A DNA stretch of 64,000 nt from Polaromonas sp. (lineage in GTDB: Bacteria > Pseudomonadota > Gammaproteobacteria > Burkholderiales > Burkholderiaceae_C): the NCBI GenBank assembly GCA_013298945.1, contig JAAFJR010000002.1, forward strand, positions 1 to 64,000. The letters are read 5' to 3'. Below the pieces are notes generated by a model that saw only the letters and a program-made list of their open reading frames with translations, was not told the origin of the DNA and made no database searches. Shown piece after piece: positions 16,745 to 24,563 of the stretch. The position numbers were made by a program, and so were the translations under genes. Every line of letters begins with the position of its first letter. Position 1 is the stretch's first letter.

Positions 16745-17653
16745 GTGAATGACACGAACATGAGCCAATTTATTGGAAACATTGACGATTTTGGGATGGA
16801 CACCATCTCGTTTGCCGGCCCGCTAGAAGCCAAGCTAAAAGCCACGCGCGAAGCTGGCTTCAGCCAAATCATGCTGGCTGCGCGTGATTTGGTGGGGCAT
16901 ACGGATGGCTGGCAGGCGGCAGTAGCTGCCGTTAAAGCCAGCGGGCTGCGGGTGACTGGTTTTCAGGTGCTTCGCGATTTTGAAGGTTTGTCGGGCCACC
17001 TACACGAGTACAAAATCGATATCGCCAAGTCCATGCTGGAGATGTGCCACGCGCTAGATTGTGGTGTGATGCTCATGTGCTCTAGCACCTCCACGCATGC
17101 GACCTCAGACACCGAAGCATTGGTCAAAGACTTGCGCAAGCTGGCGATGCTGGCCATACCGATGAACATCAAAATCGCCTATGAAGCCTTGTCTTGGGGA
17201 CGAACCATCAACCAGTTCCCCCAAGCCTGGGACTTGGTTTGCCGTGCCGACATGCCCAATTTGGGCTTAGGTTTTGACTCCTTCCACATGTTTGCGACCA
17301 ACACCCCATTGGAAGATTTGGAAATGCTAGACCCTAGCAAGATCTTCTTGGTGCAACTGGCAGATTTCATGTGGAACGAAATCAAAACCGTAGAAGAACG
17401 CATCACCACTGCCCGCCATTTTCGCGTGTTCCCCGGTGAAGGCGTCCACAGCGAAGCCTTAGCCGCGTTGACCTTGAAACTGCACGAGCTGGGCTACCGT
17501 GGTGACTACAGCTTTGAAGTTTTCAACGACGACTACCAAGCCATGCCGCTGGAGAGTGTCGCAAAACGTGCAAGGCAATCGGCGCTGTGGCTGAGTGAAG
17601 GCGTGCTGCGTCGGTCTGTGCCTTTGCCGAATCAGATTAAATTGAAGCGGTAA
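16745..17653 (+). CDS. 3-dehydroshikimate dehydratase (TIM-barrel, QuiC/QsuB-like)
   Basis: 302 residues, sugar-phosphate isomerase/epimerase-type TIM barrel. Candidate metal ligands Glu147 ('AYEALSWGR'), Asp178 ('GFDSFHMF'), Gln204 ('LVQLADF') and Glu258 ('YSFEVFND') match the Glu-Asp-Gln-Glu set of QuiC1-type dehydratases in order and spacing, and 'ALSWGR' is typical of them. It would convert 3-dehydroshikimate to protocatechuate in the cytosol. The GTG start directly follows the stop of the VOC gene; an ATG 15 bp later (16760) is an alternative. Neighbouring dehydroquinase and AroE-like genes fit a quinate/shikimate route. Confidence 0.8.
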   Translation: MNDTNMSQFIGNIDDFGMDTISFAGPLEAKLKATREAGFSQIMLAARDLVGHTDGWQAAVAAVKASGLRVTGFQVLRDFEGLSGHLHEYKIDIAKSMLEMCHALDCGVMLMCSSTSTHATSDTEALVKDLRKLAMLAIPMNIKIAYEALSWGRTINQFPQAWDLVCRADMPNLGLGFDSFHMFATNTPLEDLEMLDPSKIFLVQLADFMWNEIKTVEERITTARHFRVFPGEGVHSEALAALTLKLHELGYRGDYSFEVFNDDYQAMPLESVAKRARQSALWLSEGVLRRSVPLPNQIKLKR

Positions 17654-17686
17654 ATCTAGGGTAAATCCTAGTCAAAAGCTGCAGCC

Positions 17687-17711
17687 GTTCATTTAAACTG
17701 AAAAAATGAAC
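17687..17711. promoter_or_regulatory. Inverted repeat over the start codon of the tetR-like gene
   Basis: GTTCATTT (17687-17694) and AAATGAAC (17704-17711) are perfect inverted arms, the right one containing the ATG at 17706. It could be an autoregulatory operator or an mRNA hairpin hiding the start codon. No clear Shine-Dalgarno sequence is visible. Confidence 0.4.
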
Positions 17712-18467
17712 GAACTAGTACATTCAGCAAAACCTGCAAAACCCACGACTAGATCGGCGGCTAAAAGTGCATCTAAAAGCGTGCTAAGAAACGCTATCAA
17801 TAATATAGCTATTCAGGTAGTAAATACGCCGGCTACAGCCGAAAAACCTAGCCGTACCAATGACCCTGCACGCACCATGGCTGGTATTTTGGAGGTGGCT
17901 ACTGCAGAGTTTGCTGCTAAGGGGTTGAGTGGAGCGCGGATTGATGAAATCGCGGCTACAACCAAAACCAGCAAGCGCATGATTTACTACTATTTTGAGA
18001 GTAAAGAAGGCTTGTATGTGGCGGTTTTGGAGGAGGCATACCGCCGTATTCGGCAGATTGAGCAGCAGCTGCATTTGGAAGATTTAGCGCCTGAAGAAGC
18101 GCTGCGCATGCTGGTGGGCTTTACCGTGGACTACCAGTGGAATAACCCAGATTTCGTGCGCTTGGTGATGAATGAAAACATCCACCGTGGTGAGTTTTTA
18201 GCTCAGAGTAAAACGATTCAGGGTTTGAATATTCCGGTTGTTCACGCAGTACAGCACGTTTATGAGCGTGGTGTGGAGCAGGGTGTTTTTAGGCCCAATT
18301 TAGACCCGCTGGATTTGCATATGACAATGTCTGCGCTGAGCTTTTTCAATGTGTCTAACCACCATACGTTTTCCTTGATTTTTAAGCACAGCTTGGAAGA
18401 CGAGGTGAATTTTCGAGCCAGACGCGAGAGCATCATCGAGACCATGGTGCGCTATGTACGCTTGTAG
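17706..18467 (+). CDS. TetR family transcriptional regulator
   Basis: 253 residues. A long Ala/Ser/Lys/Thr-rich N-terminal extension (about 55 residues) precedes the helix-turn-helix 'GARIDEIAATTKTSKRMIYYYFESKEGLY' (about residues 76-104), followed by a helical ligand domain. The extension contains a translated copy of the dispersed repeat. An alternative Met near 17877 would remove the extension. It lies between the dehydratase gene and the TRAP operon, all on the same strand, and is the likely regulator of the TRAP genes; the ligand is unknown. Confidence 0.88.
   Translation: MNELVHSAKPAKPTTRSAAKSASKSVLRNAINNIAIQVVNTPATAEKPSRTNDPARTMAGILEVATAEFAAKGLSGARIDEIAATTKTSKRMIYYYFESKEGLYVAVLEEAYRRIRQIEQQLHLEDLAPEEALRMLVGFTVDYQWNNPDFVRLVMNENIHRGEFLAQSKTIQGLNIPVVHAVQHVYERGVEQGVFRPNLDPLDLHMTMSALSFFNVSNHHTFSLIFKHSLEDEVNFRARRESIIETMVRYVRL
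17793..17837 (+). repeat. Dispersed 45-bp repeat inside tetR-like gene
   Basis: Near-consensus copy, GCTATCAATAATATAGC followed by TAAATACGCCGGCTACA, translated as NAINNIAIQVVNTPAT in the disordered N-terminal extension, upstream of the DNA-binding domain. Confidence 0.88.
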
Positions 18468-18512
18468 TGGCGAGCTGTGGTGCATATTTTCAGTTATGTG
18501 AATTTTTGATAC

Positions 18513-18551
18513 TAGCTATACAGGTATTCATTAAATAGATACGGGTTACTA
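18513..18551 (+). repeat. Possible decayed repeat upstream of TRAP operon
   Basis: ACTAGCTATACAGGTATTCA followed by TTAAATAGATACGGGTTACT resembles the repeat with many changes. Doubtful copy. Confidence 0.3.
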
Positions 18552-18564
18552 CCTATTTTATAAA

Positions 18565-18578
18565 ACTAACCAGTTAGT
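18565..18578. promoter_or_regulatory. Candidate operator before dctQ
   Basis: ACTAAC-CA-GTTAGT, a perfect 6-bp inverted repeat with a 2-bp centre, 38 bp upstream of the dctQ-like start. The adjoining TAGTACATT also occurs at the start of the tetR-like gene (17715-17723), which would fit control of both by that TetR protein. Judged by eye only. Confidence 0.35.
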
Positions 18579-18615
18579 ACATTAAAGTATCTGCCCATAA
18601 AACTAAGGAGACGAT

Positions 18616-19134
18616 ATGTTGAAAAAAGTGATTGATCATTATTGCCAATGGATCAGCTATTTGCTGGCGCTCATCATGGTGGTGATGGTGGTGCTGGTGT
18701 TTGGCAATGTTTTCATGCGCTATGCGCTGAATTCAGGCTTCACGATTTCTGAAGAATTATCACGCTGGTTGTTCGTTTGGATGACCTTTTTGGGCGCGGT
18801 GGTTGCGCTCAGAGACAACGGCCATTTGGGTACAGACATGTTGGTGGGGCGTTTAGGGCCCAAGGGTAAGCGCATATGCATGGGTTTGTCCTTGGTGCTG
18901 ATGTTGTTTTGTGATTGGCTGATTTTCAAAGGCTCATACGACCAAGCCAAGATCAATTTAGATTCGACCAGTGCCGTCATGGAAGTTTCTATGGCTTGGG
19001 TGTATGCGGCAGGCGTCGTTTTCGCAGTTTTGGCTGCGCCCATTTTGTTAGGTGATTTGTGGCGGCTGCTGAGTGGACAAATGCGCGATGACCAGCTCAT
19101 CATGATGCAAGAGTCTGAAGAGTCGCCGCATTAA
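18616..19134 (+). CDS. TRAP transporter small permease (DctQ-like)
   Basis: 172 residues with four membrane segments and the DctQ motif 'NVFMRYALNSGFTISEELSRWLFVWMTFLGAVVALR'-type segment near residues 31-66. It bridges the binding protein and the large permease in the inner membrane. A strong ribosome binding site (AAGGAG) precedes the ATG. It is first of a three-gene DctQMP-like unit. Confidence 0.92.
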   Translation: MLKKVIDHYCQWISYLLALIMVVMVVLVFGNVFMRYALNSGFTISEELSRWLFVWMTFLGAVVALRDNGHLGTDMLVGRLGPKGKRICMGLSLVLMLFCDWLIFKGSYDQAKINLDSTSAVMEVSMAWVYAAGVVFAVLAAPILLGDLWRLLSGQMRDDQLIMMQESEESPH

Positions 19135-19191
19135 ACACATTAAACAGACGAACAAACCACAAACTAAGAACGAACTAAATAAAGGCTTGTC

Positions 19192-20469
19192 ATGATTATT
19201 TCTATATTTTTAGGTTCTATGCTGGGTGCCATGGCATTGGGCATTCCGATTGCTTTTTCTTTGCTGTTATGCGGTGCTGCCTTGATGTGGCATATGAACA
19301 TGTTTGATGCGCAAATATTGGCGCAAAACTTGATTGAAGGCTCAAACAGCTTTCCTTTGTTGGCTGTCCCATTCTTTATGCTGGCGGGTGAGGTGATGAA
19401 TGCTGGCGGATTATCGCGCCGTATTGTTAACTTTGCCATGGCTTTGGTGGGGCATATCAAAGGTGGTTTAGGTTATGTCACTATTGTGGCAGCTGTGATC
19501 ATGGCATCGCTATCGGGTTCTGCGGTGGCAGATGCTGCGGCTTTAACAGCGCTGCTGCTGCCTATGATGGTGGCTGCTGGGCATGACAAAGCGCGTTCAG
19601 CCGGCTTGATTGCATCAGCAGGCATCATCGCTCCTATCATTCCACCAAGCATTGGTTTTGTAATTTTCGGTGTTGCGGGTGGTGTGTCTATCACCAAGCT
19701 CTTCATGGCTGGTATTTTTCCAGGCGTTTTACTGGCGATATCCTTGTGGTTTACATGGTGGTATTTGGTGCGCAAAGAGGTGGTCATGCCGCCACCGCGC
19801 AAAACTAAAACAGAGGTTTTAGTGGCACTTAAAGATGCAACTTGGGCTTTGGTACTACCGTTAATCATCATTTTCGGTTTGAAGTTTGGTGTTTTCACGC
19901 CAACTGAGGCAGCAGTTGTCGCCGCTGTCTACGCGATTTTTATCTCAGTATTTGTTTACAAAGAGCTGAATGTTAAAAAAATGATACCTTTGCTCATTTC
20001 GTCAGCAAAAACTTGCTCAGTAGTTATGTTTTTGGTAGCTGCAGCTATGGTTTCAGCTTGGTTAATCACCGTTGCAAACTTGCCTGCACAAGTGGTGTCA
20101 TTGCTTGAGCCTTTGCTGGGCAGCCCACGTTTGCTGATGTTAGCCATCATGGTGCTGACCATGGTGGTGGGGACGGCTTTGGATATGACGCCAACTATTT
20201 TGTTGCTGACGCCTGTACTGATGCCCGTTGTCAAAGCTGCAGGCATTGACCCCGTTTACTTTGGCGTGTTGTTCATCATCAACAATGCGATTGGTTTGAT
20301 CACCCCACCAGTAGGCACGGTGCTGAATGCGGTTGCTGGCGTGGGTAAGGTTAGCATGGATGAGGTAACCAAAGGCGTTATCCCGTTCATGATTGCGCAA
20401 TTCGCCATCATGTTCTTGATGGTGATGTTTCCGCAACTTGTGATGGTTCCAGCTCGCTGGTTTTATTAA
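19192..20469 (+). CDS. TRAP transporter large permease (DctM-like)
   Basis: 425 residues, about twelve membrane segments, with the DctM signatures 'NSFPLLAVPFFMLAGEVMNAGG', 'SGSAVADAAAL' and 'PPSIGFVIFGV'. It forms the sodium-coupled translocation channel for an organic acid. It follows dctQ by 57 bp and precedes dctP by 147 bp. Confidence 0.94.
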   Translation: MIISIFLGSMLGAMALGIPIAFSLLLCGAALMWHMNMFDAQILAQNLIEGSNSFPLLAVPFFMLAGEVMNAGGLSRRIVNFAMALVGHIKGGLGYVTIVAAVIMASLSGSAVADAAALTALLLPMMVAAGHDKARSAGLIASAGIIAPIIPPSIGFVIFGVAGGVSITKLFMAGIFPGVLLAISLWFTWWYLVRKEVVMPPPRKTKTEVLVALKDATWALVLPLIIIFGLKFGVFTPTEAAVVAAVYAIFISVFVYKELNVKKMIPLLISSAKTCSVVMFLVAAAMVSAWLITVANLPAQVVSLLEPLLGSPRLLMLAIMVLTMVVGTALDMTPTILLLTPVLMPVVKAAGIDPVYFGVLFIINNAIGLITPPVGTVLNAVAGVGKVSMDEVTKGVIPFMIAQFAIMFLMVMFPQLVMVPARWFY

Positions 20470-20616
20470 GATTTAAGCTGTAATTTGATTTATTTTTGTC
20501 GTCCTAGTGTGCCAAAAGTGCGTTAGGGTTTTAACAAAGCGAATGAGTTAGCGCGCCATTTGCTAAGTTTGTGTTGAAGCGTGCTGTGTTACTTTTTAAA
20601 ACTTGTGGAGACCCTT

Positions 20617-21615
20617 ATGAAGCGTTTTTTTATTAAGTCTTTGTTAGCTGTTGCAGCTGTTGCTGCTTTTGGTACAGCCATGGCGCAAGAGCGCGTGCTT
20701 AAATTTGGTTTGAGCGGCCCTGAAGGCCACCCAGCGGTCGCTGGTATGAAGGCTTTTGCTGCAGCTGTGGAAGCTAAATCTGGCGGCAAGATGAAGGTGC
20801 AATTGTTCCTCAACTCCACTTTGGGAACCGACCAAGCTGTTGTTTCGTCCATCAAGGGCGGCACTGTGGATATGGCGGTGTTGAACAGCGGTATCTTGGC
20901 TTCAGAAGCCAAAGAGCTCGCTATTTTTGACTTTCCATTCTTGTTTGCTAACGAAAAAGAGTCTGACGCGATTGTTGATGGCCCTGTCGGCAAGAAAATG
21001 CATGCTTTGCTTGAAGCCAAAGGTTTGATTGGTTTGTCTTACTGGGAATTGGGCTATCGCCACATCACCAACAGCAAGCGCGCTTTGAACAAAGTTGAAG
21101 ACATCGAAGGCTTGAAGCTGCGCGTGATTCCTAACCCTATTAACGTGGCTTGGGTGAAAGCATTAGGTGCAAACCCAACACCTATGCCTTTTGCTGAAGT
21201 TTATGCAGGTTTGGAGCAAAAAGCGATTGACGGTCAAGAGAACCCAGTTTCTGTCATCTCTTCTAACAAGTTCTGGGAAGTTCAAAAATACATGGCTTTG
21301 ACCAACCACCAGTACAACCCACAATCTGTGATTTTTAGCAAGAAAGTTTGGGACACTTTGACCCCAGCTGAGAAGAAAATCATCGATGATTCTTCTGACG
21401 AAGCAGCTAAAGGTCAACGTGCAGCATCGCGCGCAGCAGTTGCAGCAAACTTGGAATTGCTGAAGAAAAACGGCATGACAGTTACACAGTTTTCACCAGC
21501 TGAAGTTGCTAAATTGCGCGAAAAAATGAAGCCAGTGATTGCACAATTCAGTGCGAACGTTGGTGAAGCCACTGTCAATGAAATGATGGCTGAATTGGCT
21601 AAATTGCGTAAGTAA
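20617..21615 (+). CDS. TRAP transporter substrate-binding protein (DctP-like)
   Basis: About 332 residues from the ATG at 20617, which has GGAG 6 bp upstream; an in-frame GTG at 20581 lacks such a site and would spoil the signal peptide. Sec signal 'FFIKSLLAVAAVAAFGTAMAQ' is followed by a DctP fold: 'LRVIPNPINVAWVKALGANPTPMPFAEVYAGL' includes the Arg that usually clamps a substrate carboxylate. Among enzymes of dehydroquinate/shikimate type, an aromatic or hydroaromatic acid is the likely ligand. A terminator follows. Confidence 0.93.
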   Translation: MKRFFIKSLLAVAAVAAFGTAMAQERVLKFGLSGPEGHPAVAGMKAFAAAVEAKSGGKMKVQLFLNSTLGTDQAVVSSIKGGTVDMAVLNSGILASEAKELAIFDFPFLFANEKESDAIVDGPVGKKMHALLEAKGLIGLSYWELGYRHITNSKRALNKVEDIEGLKLRVIPNPINVAWVKALGANPTPMPFAEVYAGLEQKAIDGQENPVSVISSNKFWEVQKYMALTNHQYNPQSVIFSKKVWDTLTPAEKKIIDDSSDEAAKGQRAASRAAVAANLELLKKNGMTVTQFSPAEVAKLREKMKPVIAQFSANVGEATVNEMMAELAKLRK

Positions 21616-21638
21616 ATATTAGGCAATTTGTAGCTATC

Positions 21639-21677
21639 GCGCAGATGTTTTTTATTTGAAAGGTGTCTGCGCTTTTT
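21639..21677 (+). terminator. Rho-independent terminator after dctP
   Basis: Stem GCGCAGA / TCTGCGC (21639-21645 and 21666-21672) with a 20-nt loop, followed by TTTTT. It separates the TRAP unit from the dehydrogenase/dehydroquinase unit. Confidence 0.7.
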
Positions 21678-21729
21678 ATTTAGTAAATAAATTAGTAACT
21701 TCTAAGTTAGTAATTTTCGAAATTTTTAA

Positions 21730-22782
21730 ATGTCTAAGATTCGGATTGCCATTGCTGGTGCTGGTTTGATTGGCCAGGCGCACATCAAAGTTTTGGGGAA
21801 TTGCCCAAGCTGCAGGCTGTCGGCTATCGTAGATCCCTCGCCTGCAGCCATTGACGTTGCTGCAAAGGCTGGCGTACCACTTTATAAAACGATAGACGAC
21901 TTGCTGGTGACGAATCGCCCAGACGGCTTGATTTTGGCAACACCCAATCAATTACATGTATCGCAAGCCTTGCAATGCATGGAAGCAAACTTGCCTATTC
22001 TTTTGGAAAAACCTATCGCCACCACGGTGGCAGAAGGTGAAAAAATTGTTGCTATGGTGGCCGCAACGGGTGCAAAAGTGCTCATCGGGCACCACCGTGC
22101 GCATAGCCCCATCATGGCCAAAGCCAAAGAAGTGGTTGATTCTGGCATGCTAGGAAGGCTGGTCGCCTTCATGGGAAGCGCGACATTCTTCAAGCCTGAT
22201 CATTACTTCGTTGATGCACCGTGGCGCAAAGAATTAGGCGCAGGCCCGTTTTTGATTAATATGATTCATGAAGTTCATAACTTACGAATGTTGTGTGGCG
22301 ATATTGTTGCAGTGCAGGCCTTTGGTAGCCATACGATTCGTGGCTATGCTGTCGAAGATACGGTGGCTATCAATTTACGTTTTGCAAACGGTGCACTTGG
22401 CACATTTATGTTGTCGGATACAGCGGCCAGTGCCCGAAGCTGGGAGCAAACTTCGCAAGAGAATAAATCATATGCAAGTTGTGATGACGAAGATTGTTAT
22501 GTCATTACCGGTACGAACGGTACTCTGTCTGTACCAACCATGCGTTTAAAGACCTATCCGCGCTCAGAAGATCGATCTTGGTGGAAAGCATTTGATACTA
22601 GTGTTGTGAGCATGGTGCTAGATGATCCACTAAAACTACAGATCGAACATTTTGGTGCAGTGATTCGTGGTGAAGCGCAGCCGTTAGTCAGTGCTTTCGA
22701 CGGTTTGCAAAATTTGCACGTTACAGAAGCTATTATTGAATCTACAAAAACTGGCCAAATAGTAGCGTTAAACGCTACTTAA
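21730..22782 (+). CDS. Gfo/Idh/MocA family oxidoreductase
   Basis: 350 residues. The N-terminal NAD(P) Rossmann fold has 'AGAGLIGQAH' at about residues 8-17; 'LLEKPIA' near residue 95 supplies the conserved Lys, and 'INMIHEVHNLRML' near 177-189 the catalytic His region. The family oxidises or reduces a hydroxyl/keto pair on sugar-like or cyclitol-like substrates. Position 28 bp before a dehydroquinase gene suggests a quinate-, shikimate- or inositol-like cyclic polyol. The exact substrate is not known. Confidence 0.88.
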   Translation: MSKIRIAIAGAGLIGQAHIKVLGNCPSCRLSAIVDPSPAAIDVAAKAGVPLYKTIDDLLVTNRPDGLILATPNQLHVSQALQCMEANLPILLEKPIATTVAEGEKIVAMVAATGAKVLIGHHRAHSPIMAKAKEVVDSGMLGRLVAFMGSATFFKPDHYFVDAPWRKELGAGPFLINMIHEVHNLRMLCGDIVAVQAFGSHTIRGYAVEDTVAINLRFANGALGTFMLSDTAASARSWEQTSQENKSYASCDDEDCYVITGTNGTLSVPTMRLKTYPRSEDRSWWKAFDTSVVSMVLDDPLKLQIEHFGAVIRGEAQPLVSAFDGLQNLHVTEAIIESTKTGQIVALNAT

Positions 22783-22809
22783 TTTACATAAACTCAAAAG
22801 GAAAAAAAT

Positions 22810-23256
22810 ATGAAAATTCTCATGCTCCACGGTATCAATCACAACATGTTTGGCAAGCGCGATCCAAAGCAATACGGCACGATTACATTAGACGAAATCA
22901 ACGCAAATTTGACAACTTTGGGTAATGAGCTTGGCACAGAGCTAGAGTTCTTTCAAACCAACAGCGAAGGCGATATGTGCGATCGCATTCACCAAGGCTA
23001 CAAAGATGGTGTCGATGCAGTGCTCATCAATGCAGGCGCATGGACGCATTACAGCTATGGCATTCGAGATGCTTTGGCGATTTTGACTTGCCCGATTGTG
23101 GAGTTGCACATGTCCAACATACATGCGCGCGAGGCGTTTCGCCATGTGTCTGTGTTTGCAGAAATTGTCAAAGGCCAAATTTGCGGTTTTGGTGAAGATA
23201 GCTATTTGTTGGCGTTGCGTGCTGCTGTGACTGCTGCGCAGGCTGTCAAGCGATGA
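22810..23256 (+). CDS. Type II 3-dehydroquinate dehydratase
   Basis: 148 residues, the usual length. Family landmarks are present in divergent form: 'GKRDPKQYG' (catalytic Arg and Tyr), 'LINAGAWTHYS' (Asn and His), and 'VELHMSNIHAREAFRHVS' (His and Arg). The N-terminal 'LHGINHNMFGKRD' differs from the standard 'LNGPNLNLLGTRE', suggesting a catabolic paralogue rather than the biosynthetic AroQ. It should dehydrate 3-dehydroquinate to 3-dehydroshikimate, feeding the dehydratase encoded at 16.7 kb. It overlaps the next gene by 4 bp. Confidence 0.9.
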   Translation: MKILMLHGINHNMFGKRDPKQYGTITLDEINANLTTLGNELGTELEFFQTNSEGDMCDRIHQGYKDGVDAVLINAGAWTHYSYGIRDALAILTCPIVELHMSNIHAREAFRHVSVFAEIVKGQICGFGEDSYLLALRAAVTAAQAVKR

Positions 23257-24092
23257 TGATGATCACTGGCAACACAGAAATTATTGCGCATATAGGCTAC
23301 CCCACGCACGCCTTCAAAGCGCCCATGATTTACAACCCGTGGTTTGAAAAAGCGGGCGTCAATGCCATCGTCGTGCCTATGGGGTGCCAAGCGCAAGATT
23401 TTGAAGCTTTTTTGCAATCTGTTTTCAAGCTCACCAATGTTCGTGGCGCGTTGATCACCATGCCGCACAAGGTTACAACGGTTCGTTTGTTGGATGAAGT
23501 CTTACCAACAGCCGCGATTGCTGGCGCTTGCAATGCCGTAAGACGTACGGCAGACGGCAGGTTGCAAGGTGAAATGTTTGATGGCGAAGGCTTTGTGCGT
23601 GGTGTGTTGCGCAAAGGCATGAAGTTGCAAGGTGCCAGCGCATTAGTCGTTGGTGCTGGAGGTGTTGGGTGCGCGATAGCTGCGTCTTTGGCCGCTGCGG
23701 GCGTCGGAATCTTGGCTTTGCATGACGTCAATACTGCCTCTGCTGACGGTTTAGCAGTACGTTTACGCCAACATTACCCTGTATTGCATGTGGTAACGGG
23801 TTCTAACGATCCAGAAGGGTTTGACTTGGTGGTTAACGCCACCCCCATGGGCATGAACGCAGGTGATCCTATGCCAATGGATGTGTCTCGCATTACCTCA
23901 ACCACTTTTGTGGGTGAGGTTGTGATGAAAACTGAGATGACTGCATTTTTGGCTGCAGCGGCGCAGCGTGGCTGCCGTGTGCAAATTGGTACCGACATGC
24001 TGTTTGAGCAAATTCCAGCCTATCTTGAGTTTTTTGGCATGCCAAGTACTACGCCAGAAGAGTTGCGCTCTTTGGCAACGCTTCAGTATTAA
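23253..24092 (+). CDS. Shikimate/quinate dehydrogenase-like protein
   Basis: 279 residues, AroE architecture: an N-terminal substrate domain with the catalytic Lys in 'TMPHK', 'GACNAV' and Asp in 'EMFDGEGF', then the NAD(P) fold 'VVGAGGVGCAIAASLAAAG' and the family motif 'VNATPMGM'. The substrate-anchoring Ser-x-Ser of true AroE (HSLSP) is replaced by 'THAFKAP', so the substrate may not be shikimate itself. It is translationally coupled to the dehydroquinase. A role in oxidising quinate, shikimate or a derivative is likely. Confidence 0.85.
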   Translation: MMMITGNTEIIAHIGYPTHAFKAPMIYNPWFEKAGVNAIVVPMGCQAQDFEAFLQSVFKLTNVRGALITMPHKVTTVRLLDEVLPTAAIAGACNAVRRTADGRLQGEMFDGEGFVRGVLRKGMKLQGASALVVGAGGVGCAIAASLAAAGVGILALHDVNTASADGLAVRLRQHYPVLHVVTGSNDPEGFDLVVNATPMGMNAGDPMPMDVSRITSTTFVGEVVMKTEMTAFLAAAAQRGCRVQIGTDMLFEQIPAYLEFFGMPSTTPEELRSLATLQY

Positions 24093-24535
24093 TCTTTGGT
24101 TGCTCGGCGCTGAACGGCTTCAACATAAGCTTGCCCGTCAGGGGCTCGCTTATTTTGTTGAGCATCCCAAATCATTTGACCAAGGCATTCCATCACCACA
24201 TGGTGGGCATCATGCAAAGAATCGAGTCTGGCAGTCAGAAGTTCAACCGCTTGCCGAATGCCGCGCGGCTGGTCAATCGAGCATTGCTCAGTGATGGTTA
24301 AGTGCATGGAGAGATGCAAAAACGGGTTAGTTTTGCCATCGTCTGTGGTGACAATATGGTTCAAACTTTGCAGTGCAGCATCTACATCCTGTAAATCGGC
24401 ATGGTATTCTGGATGCTCATCAATCCACAAACTTGCTATGGTTTCAATAGCTTCTAAGGCAGAATTATTGCCGGCTTTGGTGTAAACAGAGCAAAAAAAA
24501 CGCCTGACATCAGCTTGTGTGGGTTGGTACAGCAT
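24089..24535 (-). CDS. DUF1841 family protein
   Basis: About 148 residues. 'PTQADVRRFFCSVYTKA', 'WIDEHPEYHADL', 'TNPFLHLSMHLTITEQCSIDQPRGIR' and 'DAHHVVMECLGQMIWDAQ' match DUF1841, a conserved cytosolic betaproteobacterial family of unknown function. I prefer the ATG at 24535, since family members start close to this position; a TTG at 24556 would add seven residues. It converges with the AroE-like gene (4 bp overlap at the ends) and diverges from the TauE gene. Confidence 0.85.
   Translation of the reverse strand: MLYQPTQADVRRFFCSVYTKAGNNSALEAIETIASLWIDEHPEYHADLQDVDAALQSLNHIVTTDDGKTNPFLHLSMHLTITEQCSIDQPRGIRQAVELLTARLDSLHDAHHVVMECLGQMIWDAQQNKRAPDGQAYVEAVQRRATKD
24435..24477 (+). repeat. Possible decayed repeat within DUF1841 gene
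   Basis: GCTATGGTTTCAATAGCTTC then TAAGGCAGAATTATTGCCGG aligns with the repeat over its whole length with about a quarter of bases changed. The gene reads it as KAGNNSALEAIETIAS, the same frame as other copies in this orientation. Part of this peptide also looks conserved in the family, so chance or convergence is possible. Confidence 0.4.
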
Positions 24536-24563
24536 GGCATAGATTTTAGGCGACAATCACAGT

